A stretch of DNA of 64,000 nt. It comes from Streptacidiphilus sp041262165. Lineage in GTDB: Bacteria; Actinomycetota; Actinomycetes; Streptomycetales; Streptomycetaceae. The position numbers and the translations under genes are program-made. Numbering within the stretch: the stretch's first letter is position 1; each line of letters begins with the position of its first letter. The notes below the pieces were generated by a model, which saw nothing but the letters and a program-made list of their open reading frames with translations, did not search any database and was not told the DNA's origin. Shown piece after piece: positions 1 through 7,019 of the stretch. The stretch lies in assembly GCF_041262165.1 (NCBI RefSeq), contig NZ_JBGCBY010000032.1, forward strand, positions 1-64,000, given 5' to 3'.

Positions 1-327
1 CAACGCGGCCTGTCGAGCATGTTCCCCGACTACCGCGACCAGACACCCACCACCGACACCACCCCGGGCTTCACCAACGGCCTCAGCAGCGCCGAGCGAC
101 GCGTCGCCTCACTGGCCGCACTCGGACACACCAACCGCGAAATCGCCCGCGACCTGTTCATCACCGTCAGCACCGTCGAACAACACCTCACCCGCGTCTA
201 CCGCAAACTCAACGTCACCCGACGCAGCGACCTGCCAGGAGCCGTCCTCGGCGACGACAGGCAGCGCCAGTACCCGCAGCCCCGTCACGAACAGGTGGCC
301 TCCGCACTGCGGTGCGCCGAACGCTAG
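1..327 (+). CDS. LuxR-type regulator, C-terminal fragment cut by the window edge
   Basis: The reading frame is open from base 1, so the gene begins outside the window. The visible end carries a LuxR/GerE helix-turn-helix: 'LSSAERRVASLAALGHTNRE' followed by 'IARDLFITVSTVEQHLTRVY' and 'RKLNV', which is the recognition-helix pattern of the family. The protein ends about 35 residues later in a low-complexity tail. In actinomycetes this domain commonly closes large AAA-type (LAL) regulators, but the sensor part is not visible, so ligand and targets are unknown. The HTH assignment is firm. Confidence 0.85.
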   Translation, partial: QRGLSSMFPDYRDQTPTTDTTPGFTNGLSSAERRVASLAALGHTNREIARDLFITVSTVEQHLTRVYRKLNVTRRSDLPGAVLGDDRQRQYPQPRHEQVASALRCAER

Positions 328-381
328 GCGATAGCTTCCAGTCGGCCGTACGCATCGCTGGGCTGGTGGACGGGCCAACGG

Positions 382-726
382 TCAATCGGCGTTGTCGGTG
401 CGCAGGAGCAGGTCGAGTAGCCCGGGGAAGCGCGTGTCGAACTCCCCGCGGCGCAGTCGGTTGACCCGCTTGGGTCCCTTGTCGCGCTGTTCGACCAGGC
501 CGGCGCTGCGCAAGACCGAGAAGTGGTGGCTGAGTGCGGCTTTGCCGACAGGTACGTCGAAGCTGCCACAGCTGCGCGTCCAGTCGGCGGAGCCCGCCAA
601 CTCGCGGATCAACTGGATGCGTACAGGATCGGCGAGCGCAGACAGCGCGGTCAGCACGGAGACATCGTCGGGATCCGTGTGTACCGGCGCGGCGCGGTGA
701 CCGCCGCCCGCAGCCTGGTTCGGCAT
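382..726 (-). CDS. ArsR-family winged-helix repressor
   Basis: This 114-residue protein has the ArsR wHTH layout: 'LSALADPVRIQLIRELAGS' at about residues 29-47, a recognition segment 'KAALSHHFSVLRSAGLVEQR' at about 62-81, and a short beta-wing. No CxC metal site is visible, so it is more likely a redox- or ligand-responsive member than a metal sensor. The ATG at 726 is preceded by GAGGAGA at a good distance. It is divergent from the quinone oxidoreductase at 861. The intervening DNA holds repeated GAGTGTTCGAT motifs and a GTGTTC/GAACAC palindrome, so it probably represses both itself and that gene. Confidence 0.88.
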   Translation of the reverse strand: MPNQAAGGGHRAAPVHTDPDDVSVLTALSALADPVRIQLIRELAGSADWTRSCGSFDVPVGKAALSHHFSVLRSAGLVEQRDKGPKRVNRLRRGEFDTRFPGLLDLLLRTDNAD

Positions 727-786
727 GCCGCTCTCCTCGTCATGCGTAGCCTCGCTGGGGTACCCCGTGGAGTGTCCAGCCTTGCT

Positions 787-837
787 GAGTGTTCGATGAG
801 TACCTTACACTCCGAGTGTTCGATTTCCGTTGAACAC
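787..837. promoter_or_regulatory. Probable ArsR operator between divergent genes
   Basis: GAGTGTTCGAT occurs twice in direct orientation (787-797 and 814-824). The second copy forms a dyad, GTGTTC (816-821) with GAACAC (832-837), separated by 10 bp. The site lies between the ArsR start (726) and the oxidoreductase start (861), the usual place for a shared operator. Binding is inferred from position and symmetry only. Confidence 0.55.
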
Positions 838-860
838 CTTGTCGAAGGGTGCGTTCTGCC

Positions 861-1838
861 ATGCGTGCAGTCCAGGTCCAGGAGTACGGCGGTCCCGAGG
901 TACTGAAGGTCGTGCCGGCCGAGTCCCCAGAGCCGGGGCCAGGCCAGGTCAGCATCGACGCCGTCTATGCGGGCGTGAACTTCGCGGACCTCAAGGCGCG
1001 CGCCGAGGGATACAGGGTGGAATCGCTACCCTTCGTCCCGGGCCTGGAAGTCTCCGGACGGATCCGGGCCGTCGGCGACGGCGTCGAGGGCCTGTGCCCT
1101 GGGCAGGAAGTCGCCGCGCTCGTCAACGGCGGTGCCTACGCGGAGGTGGTGGTCGCAGAGGCCGCCACCGTTTTCCCTCTCCCAGAGGGCATGGACCTGC
1201 GGACCGCAGCCGCGCTCCCCACCGTGCTGCCGACCGCGCATGCCCTGATCCACGAGGTGGGGAGGCTGCGCGCCGGAGAGAGCGTGTTGGTGCACGGCGC
1301 TGCGGGTGGTATCGGCACGGTGGCCGGGCAGTTGGCCCGAGCGGCGGGCGCCGGCGCGGTGTACGGCGTGGTCTCCTCCGCGGCCAAAGCCGGGCACGCC
1401 CTCAAGTACGGCTACGACGAGGTGTTCACCGCAGACTCCTTCGTCGGCGAGGTCCGCCGTGCCACCGGCGACAGAGGGGTCGACCTGGTGCTCGACCCGG
1501 TAGGTGGCGACACCCTTCGCCGAGGGCTTGACACGCTGGCCGTCTTCGGGCGCCTCGTGTCCTTCGGCAACGCGAGTGGGGCAGAGCCGTGGCGAGTTGG
1601 GCAGTCCGAGCTCTACGTGGAGGGCCGTTCGGTTGCGGGCTTCTCCATCCTGGCTCTCGCGCAGTCGGCGCCTGAGGCCCTGCGATCGCTCACCAAGCGT
1701 GCCTTCCGCACGGTCAGCGACGGCATCGTGGAGCTTCCGGTCACTGCCGAGTTCGCGCTGTCGGAAGCGCCCGCGGCCCACAGCTTGATGGGCGGGCGCA
1801 CCTCGACGGGCAAGTTGCTGCTGCGGATGGCCGACTGA
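861..1838 (+). CDS. Zinc-independent quinone oxidoreductase (MDR superfamily)
   Basis: A 325-residue medium-chain dehydrogenase/reductase similar to NADPH:quinone oxidoreductase. It opens with 'MRAVQVQEYGGPEVLKV', typical of the quinone reductase branch. An N-terminal GroES-like domain is followed by a nucleotide-binding motif 'VHGAAGGIGTVAGQLARAAG' at about residues 145-165 and 'DPVGG' near 215. The catalytic zinc cysteines of alcohol dehydrogenases are absent. The ATG at 861 was preferred to an in-frame GTG at 849, because homologues start at MRA and GAAGGG lies upstream. It probably reduces quinones or other electrophiles in the cytoplasm with NADPH, under control of the divergent ArsR protein. 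Confidence 0.88.
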   Translation: MRAVQVQEYGGPEVLKVVPAESPEPGPGQVSIDAVYAGVNFADLKARAEGYRVESLPFVPGLEVSGRIRAVGDGVEGLCPGQEVAALVNGGAYAEVVVAEAATVFPLPEGMDLRTAAALPTVLPTAHALIHEVGRLRAGESVLVHGAAGGIGTVAGQLARAAGAGAVYGVVSSAAKAGHALKYGYDEVFTADSFVGEVRRATGDRGVDLVLDPVGGDTLRRGLDTLAVFGRLVSFGNASGAEPWRVGQSELYVEGRSVAGFSILALAQSAPEALRSLTKRAFRTVSDGIVELPVTAEFALSEAPAAHSLMGGRTSTGKLLLRMAD

Positions 1839-1942
1839 ACACGGCCGCGAGCATCCGAGTCCCACAGGATTCCGGCGGGGAACCATGGCGGCGGCTCAGA
1901 CAGACGGGCCGCCGCCAGGCGCCTACGCAAGGATCGCGGCGG

Positions 1943-3661
1943 TCAGTCCGTGATGAGGGTGAACTTCTCCCACGGACCGATGGCGGTCCTGTTGGCGATC
2001 AGCGAGGACGCGCCTGCCCTCTCCGCAGTGACGTAGCGGTTGTTGGCGACCGCGAGCAGGCAGACGGTCCCGTCGGAGTTGTGGACCAGGGTGAAGGTCT
2101 GCGCGCGGCCCAGGGTGGTGCTGTTGGCTTGCAGGGGCGCGGAACCTGCGGTGACGTAGCGGTTGTTGGCCTGCGAGCGCAGGGCGACATTGCCCTTTCC
2201 CGCGTCGATCAGGTCGAACTTCTCCCACGGGCCGATCGCGGTCCGGTTCGCGATCAGTGCGGTCGCGCCTGCCCTCTCCGCGGTGACGTAGTCGTTGTTG
2301 ACGCCCGCCCGCAGACTGATCACCTTCCCGGTGCCAGGCGTGGCCGGCGGGGTCGTGGCCGGAGTCGTGGGCGTGGTGGTGCCGCCCGAGGCGACCGGCT
2401 GGGTGGGCCGAGTGGCGGTCAGCGCGATCTGGCCCTTGAGCATCCGGCCGCCGTCGCCAGTCAGCCGCAGGTAGTAGTCGGACGAGCAGGCCGTGCCGTC
2501 CTCGTCGAGAGCGAGGAAGCCGGAGTTGGCAGGCACCCACGCCTGGGTCTCAGCGGTCTTGGCGATCTGGTTGCCCTCGTTGTACTCGTCGAACATCGAG
2601 ATGTAGATACCCTGCACCCCGGCCCTGACCATGTTGTAGAACTGCCGCCACATGAAGTCGCCGTGGGCGCGCTGCCCACCCGATATGTCCCCGGGCAGTA
2701 CACAGGGCTGGTAGTCGATGCCGTGCGCGGCGCACTCCGCGAGGTCGGGGACAGTCGCCGCGTTGTAGAAGTTGTCGGCGTCGGAGACGTTTCCGATCCG
2801 ACCGACCAGCCACGGCGAGATCATGTCGAACGCGTGGTACACGTCACTGAACCCGGCCCGCGAGTCACGGTCGCCGGTACGCCACCAGGTCGGCACGCCC
2901 CCGATGACGTAACACCCCTGCGCCTTGAACCAGTTGACGACGTCCAGGCAGGGCGCGGCGGCGAACGGCCGCTGGTTGTCGTTGAAACCGAAGCCCCAGA
3001 TGCAGACGACCGGTTTGCCGTTCTGCGTCGCGTACGCGGAAGACGCGGTGTGCGCCTTCATCTTGTTCGTCCAGTCGGTCTTGATCTCGGACTGCATGTT
3101 CGTCCAGTCGGAGACGTCGTACATGATGTAGAATTTCCGGCCGTGCGACTCTGCGGCACTGCGCACCCTGGCCGCCATCGCGTCCCGGGTGGGACCCTCA
3201 CCACCAGTGGGATTGAAGCGCTGCAGGGCCGCGGTGTCGATCCCGTTCTGCCGCATCCACAGGAAATGGGTGTCCACGGTCTGCTGGTCGTAGGAGGAGA
3301 ACAGCGTGGCGGGCCGGCCGTTGCGGAGATTCGCGTACGCCGTCTGGTATGTCCTGGTGAACTCCCGTACGTCCGGCCAGGCGGAGACACCGACATTCGA
3401 AGGAGACGGCGCCTGGCCGGCATTGGCACTCCAGTGCCACCAGGCATTGATCGGGGCGCCGTCGCCCTTGGCAGCGAACCAGCCCTGGTAACCAACGGTG
3501 ATCTTACCGACCACGTCCCCAGCGGCACTGGCCGCAGGCGAGGAGGAGGTGGCGGCCTTGGCGACTCCCAACGCTCCGAGCGCGACGGCAGCGGTACCTC
3601 CGATGGAGGCGCCGAGAATGCTGCGGCGTGACCAGGTCTTCCTGCGGTGGGACATTGACAT
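1943..3661 (-). CDS. Secreted GH71/GH99-like glycoside hydrolase with C-terminal beta-trefoil
   Basis: About 572 residues. The N-terminus has a twin-arginine type signal ('SRRSILG' then a hydrophobic Ala/Gly stretch), so export through Tat is likely. The catalytic part (about 45-410) contains 'VGYQGWF', 'WWHW' and 'MFDEYNEGNQ', which fit the GH71/99-like proteins of actinomycetes. A Thr/Pro linker (about 415-440) leads to a fascin-like beta-trefoil with three related units ('NNDYVTAERAG', 'NNRYVTAGSA', 'NNRYVTAERAG'), probably carbohydrate binding. The start at ATG 3661 has GGAG upstream; ATG 3655 is an alternative. The likely substrate is an alpha-glucan or alpha-mannan, but this is not settled by sequence. 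Confidence 0.82.
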   Translation of the reverse strand: MSMSHRRKTWSRRSILGASIGGTAAVALGALGVAKAATSSSPAASAAGDVVGKITVGYQGWFAAKGDGAPINAWWHWSANAGQAPSPSNVGVSAWPDVREFTRTYQTAYANLRNGRPATLFSSYDQQTVDTHFLWMRQNGIDTAALQRFNPTGGEGPTRDAMAARVRSAAESHGRKFYIMYDVSDWTNMQSEIKTDWTNKMKAHTASSAYATQNGKPVVCIWGFGFNDNQRPFAAAPCLDVVNWFKAQGCYVIGGVPTWWRTGDRDSRAGFSDVYHAFDMISPWLVGRIGNVSDADNFYNAATVPDLAECAAHGIDYQPCVLPGDISGGQRAHGDFMWRQFYNMVRAGVQGIYISMFDEYNEGNQIAKTAETQAWVPANSGFLALDEDGTACSSDYYLRLTGDGGRMLKGQIALTATRPTQPVASGGTTTPTTPATTPPATPGTGKVISLRAGVNNDYVTAERAGATALIANRTAIGPWEKFDLIDAGKGNVALRSQANNRYVTAGSAPLQANSTTLGRAQTFTLVHNSDGTVCLLAVANNRYVTAERAGASSLIANRTAIGPWEKFTLITD

Positions 3662-4239
3662 GCTTGTGACTCCGAGGAGAGGTGCGCGGCACCGGCGACC
3701 GGGCGCGACTGTGGACTGAATGGTGGGGGGTGCTGCAGTGGTACAGCCGAACTCAGTGCCCGTCCGGGCCGCCCCGCTCATCGGCGAGTTGCGGGATGGG
3801 TACGCACAGGCGTGTGACGCACACCGGTGCTGAGCACTGCAGCGCGACTTGCTTACCATCCGTCACCAGACCGCTTGGCAACCATCATTGGAAATCAGCA
3901 AAAACGCCCCGCATCCAAGCGAACCTGGCCACCAGACGAATGCGGTCCCGCCTGCTAGGAGGACTGCCGGCCATCCTCGTGCGTACCTTGCTCGATGGTG
4001 CCTTCGTGCGATGACGTGCCTTCCTGGTACTCGCCGCTGCCGGCGTCCCTGGATCGGAGACGGGGTTGCCGCCGTCCGACAACGCAAATCTCGCGAAAAC
4101 CAGGGGTCCACCAAGTGGATCGCCAGGACCGCCCACCAGTACGCGGGCATGGGAAAGCCCGGCCGCACAGAGTGCGACCTCAGTGGGACCGGGTCAGCGC
4201 GCCGGCGAGTCGATCCGCCGCACGATTCGCCGCGGTTCT
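3662..4239. other. Intergenic region, no convincing gene
   Basis: About 580 bases between the start of the glycosidase (3661) and the terminator of the methyltransferase. Only overlapping low-quality open frames are present, without ribosome sites or recognisable domains. It should hold the glycosidase promoter, but I could not pick one. Confidence 0.5.
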
Positions 4240-4275
4240 GCGGTGGGCTCGTCCGCGAGCGGACGAGCCCACCGC
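4240..4275 (-). terminator. Strong hairpin terminator after the DUF574 methyltransferase
   Basis: A perfect 17-bp inverted repeat (4240-4256 with 4259-4275) with almost no loop, 41 bases downstream of the methyltransferase stop at 4316. There is no U-run, as is common in high-GC actinomycetes. Confidence 0.75.
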
Positions 4276-4315
4276 TTGAGCCTTCAAGGCGAGCTGCGGG
4301 CCAGTGGGTCGGGGG

Positions 4316-5152
4316 CTAGGGTTTGCGTCCGATACCCGCGTAGGCGATCACCTCGTGGTCGTCCAGGGCCGGACCGTCGTCGGGGTGCCAGCGGTTGGCC
4401 AGTGCGACGCCGGGCTCGTCGAGTTCCAGCCCGGTGAAGAACCGCTCCACCTCCGCGCGGGTGCGCTGGTAGTTCTCGATGCCGGCGTCCCGATAGCGCC
4501 GGGCGGCATACGCGACTTCCTGGGGTGCGGAGTCAGCGGTGCCTACCGTCAGCGCGAGGAAGCTGCCCGAGGGAAGGGCCTGCATCAGCCGTTCGACCAG
4601 CGGGTACGCCTCCTCATCGGGGTAGAAGTGCAGGACGTTGATGAGGGTGAGTGCCACCGGGCGCGTCAGGTCCAAGGTCGTGTGGAGCGCCGGCTGCGCG
4701 AGGATCGTGTCGGGGCGGCGCAGGTCGCCGTCGAGGTAGGCGGTGCGGCCTTCGGGGGTACTGGTGAGCAGGGCGCGGGCGTGGGCGAGCACGATCGGGT
4801 CGTTGTCCACGTACACGACCCGGCAGGCGGGGTCGACCTCTTGGGCGATCTCGTGGAGGTTGGGCGCGGTGGGGATGCCCGTGCCGATGTCCAGGAACTG
4901 CCGGACGCCGTGCACCTCGGCCAGGCGCCGGGTGATGCGGTGCATGCAGGCGCGGGCGGCGCGGGCGGCGGTGCGCGCGCCGGGCCAGTCCGCGAGGAGC
5001 TTCTCGCCGGCCTCGCGATCGGCGGGAAAGTTGTCCTTGCCGCCGAGCAGGTAGTCGTAGACCCGGGCGGAATGGGCGATGTCGGTCCGCAGGTCCACCG
5101 CCGGGATCGGGTCATTCGGGTCCGGCCTCATCCAGGAGGGCGCCTCGGACAT
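4316..5152 (-). CDS. SAM-dependent methyltransferase, DUF574 family
   Basis: A 278-residue protein with the signature opening of this actinomycete family: 'DLRTDIAHSARVYDYLLGGK' followed by 'DNFPADREAGEKLL'. A SAM-binding Rossmann segment follows ('FLDIGTGIPTAPNLHEIAQ', then 'VVYVDNDPIVLAHARALL'). The frame extends to a TTG at 5191, but ATG 5152 is preferred because an AAGGGG stands five bases upstream and homologues start here. Members are very abundant in Streptomyces and their substrates are mostly unknown. It appears monocistronic, closed by the hairpin at 4240-4275. Confidence 0.88.
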   Translation of the reverse strand: MSEAPSWMRPDPNDPIPAVDLRTDIAHSARVYDYLLGGKDNFPADREAGEKLLADWPGARTAARAARACMHRITRRLAEVHGVRQFLDIGTGIPTAPNLHEIAQEVDPACRVVYVDNDPIVLAHARALLTSTPEGRTAYLDGDLRRPDTILAQPALHTTLDLTRPVALTLINVLHFYPDEEAYPLVERLMQALPSGSFLALTVGTADSAPQEVAYAARRYRDAGIENYQRTRAEVERFFTGLELDEPGVALANRWHPDDGPALDDHEVIAYAGIGRKP

Positions 5153-5500
5153 CTCCACCCCTTGAACCTCCGCGGCTTGATGCTGTGTCAACCGAACCCT
5201 AGGGCATGGGGATTATCTACTCCACCTTCGAACTGGCGTGCCCAACCGGCTCCGTGGCGGTTGCCGATCGTCTGGCTGCTCAGGGAGGGGAGGTGGGAGA
5301 CGCGGCCGACGTCTGCGGGGGCCGTCCTCGGCGGGCATGACGCGCAGGTCGCTCAGGGCACCGATGTTGGCCCACAGGCCGGCCTCGAGCACCCGGGGGG
5401 ACTTGGGCAGCCAGTCAGTACCCCGACCAGAGTTGTCTGTGGGACAGCTGATAGTTTCAGGAAACGTGTCAATGCACGCACAACGCGGGGGAATCCACGT
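5153..5500. other. Divergent promoter region (methyltransferase / DacB)
   Basis: About 350 bases between divergent starts at 5152 and 5501. No gene is supported. It should carry promoters in both directions; a GGGGGAA ribosome site lies just before 5501. No clear -35/-10 pair could be chosen. Confidence 0.5.
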
Positions 5501-6835
5501 ATGTCCAGCACTTCCGCAGGCCGCCACCGTAAGCCCAAGCCCAGCAGCGTCGCTGTGCGCCGGGCCCTCGTCGTCGCGGCGGCCGCGCCGGCCGCTGCCG
5601 CGATGCTGGTTGGCCAGGGCTCGGCCTACGCCGCCGACAAGTCCGTAGGCGTCAGCGCCCCCGACCGCGCTCCCGATGCGGCGGATCAGCAGATCGCGAA
5701 GAACCTGGACGCCCGGGTTCAGGACCCGCGCCTGCTCGGCAGCTCGCTGAGCGGCATCGTGGTGGACGCCCAGTCAGGGCAGGAGGTCTGGGGCCACGGC
5801 GCTACGACGACGCTGATGCCCGCGTCCAACATGAAGATCGCCACCTCCACTGCGGCCCTGACCGTGCTCGGCCCCGACCACCGCTTCACCACCAAGGTCG
5901 TCTACGGCCACGGCACGCTCACCCTCGTCGGTGGCGGCGACCGGGTCCTGAGCACCGCCGAACTCACAGCCCTCGCCAAGACCGCGGTCGCCGGGCTGAA
6001 GCACGCCGGCGTGACCTCGGTGAAGGTCCACGTCGACGACAGCCTCTTCCCCAAGCCCACTCTCGCTACCGGCTGGAACTCCGGCTACTACGACGGCTCC
6101 ACTGTCGCGCCCGTCCGGGCCCTGGTGGTCGACGGGCACAACGTCATGGATACCTCCGTAGACGCCGGCCAGGTCTTCGCCAGGCAGCTCGCCGCCCAGG
6201 GTGTCACCGTCACCGGCGGTGTCGCGCACGGTCAGGCCACATCCTCCGACGTGCCGGTGGCCGTGCACAACTCCCCGACCCTCTCTGCGATCGTCGAGCA
6301 GATGCTCACCACGAGCGACAGCAACATCGGCGAGACGCTGCTGCGGATGACCGCCCTCGGCGCCGGCCGGCAGGCCACCTTCGAGGACGGCACGGCTGTC
6401 GTCCGCCAGGTGCTGAGTCACGTCTACGGGATCTCGCTCGAGAACTTCCAGATCTACGACGGCAGCGGGCTCTCCCGCTCCGACCGGGTCTCCGCCGCGA
6501 CCCTCGCGAACATCCTGGAGGTGGACAGCGATCCCCGCTACAGCCGGGTCCTGGAGCCCATCATCGAGGGCCTACCGGTCGCGGGCGATGCGGGTGGCAC
6601 GCTCAGCACGGCGCTGGGCCGATTCACCACCCCTCAGTCGAAGTGCGCGGTCGGCAAGGTCATGGCCAAGACCGGTACCCTGACCGGCGCCATCGCGCTC
6701 AGCGGCCTGACGAAGGGTGAGGACGGCCGCTGGAAGATCTTCTCCTTCGTGGAGAACGGCGGCACCGCCGCAACCATGGACATCAGGCACGCCTTCGACG
6801 GCTTGGCGGCGACGGTCAACGGCTGCTGGGCGTAG
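5501..6835 (+). CDS. dacB: D-alanyl-D-alanine carboxypeptidase/endopeptidase (PBP4/DacB type, S13)
   Basis: A 444-residue penicillin-binding protein. A basic start and hydrophobic segment ending near 'SAYAADK' (residue ~46) form a signal peptide. The three active-site motifs are present in order: SNMK at 109-112 (nucleophile serine and lysine), SDSN at about 272-275 and KTG at 390-392. This matches class C low-molecular-mass PBPs, which trim peptidoglycan peptides outside the membrane. The same frame runs open far upstream over the methyltransferase, but ATG 5501 with its ribosome site and signal peptide fixes the start. It ends convergently with the rhamnosidase gene. Confidence 0.93.
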   Translation: MSSTSAGRHRKPKPSSVAVRRALVVAAAAPAAAAMLVGQGSAYAADKSVGVSAPDRAPDAADQQIAKNLDARVQDPRLLGSSLSGIVVDAQSGQEVWGHGATTTLMPASNMKIATSTAALTVLGPDHRFTTKVVYGHGTLTLVGGGDRVLSTAELTALAKTAVAGLKHAGVTSVKVHVDDSLFPKPTLATGWNSGYYDGSTVAPVRALVVDGHNVMDTSVDAGQVFARQLAAQGVTVTGGVAHGQATSSDVPVAVHNSPTLSAIVEQMLTTSDSNIGETLLRMTALGAGRQATFEDGTAVVRQVLSHVYGISLENFQIYDGSGLSRSDRVSAATLANILEVDSDPRYSRVLEPIIEGLPVAGDAGGTLSTALGRFTTPQSKCAVGKVMAKTGTLTGAIALSGLTKGEDGRWKIFSFVENGGTAATMDIRHAFDGLAATVNGCWA

Positions 6836-6848
6836 CGAAGAGGCCCCC

Positions 6849-6878
6849 GCGCGCCGCAGTCCCGGGACCGCGGCGCGC
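6849..6878. terminator. GC-rich hairpin between convergent genes
   Basis: GCGCGCCGC (6849-6857) pairs with GCGGCGCGC (6870-6878). It lies 14 bases after the DacB stop and can serve DacB; it may also stop transcripts of the convergent GH78 gene ending at 7020. Confidence 0.6.
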
Positions 6879-7019
6879 CGGGCGGGGGAGCGGGCGACAT
6901 CCCGTGGTGCGCCACGAGTGCTTCCACGGGGTGAAGGCCGTGGTCCTGGCTTCGCGTGGCGAGTGCGGTGATCTGTGGGTTGACCAGGCCAGTGAGTGTG
7001 CTGAAGGCCGCAGCTGCGG

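Noticed and set aside
2081..3631. Rightward open frame across the GH71/99-like gene
   Set aside because: Antisense of a gene with signal peptide, family motifs and trefoil repeats; the translated product is compositionally biased.
4304..5500. Long rightward open frame preceding DacB
   Set aside because: It is antisense to the well-supported DUF574 methyltransferase; DacB has its own ATG, ribosome site and signal peptide at 5501.
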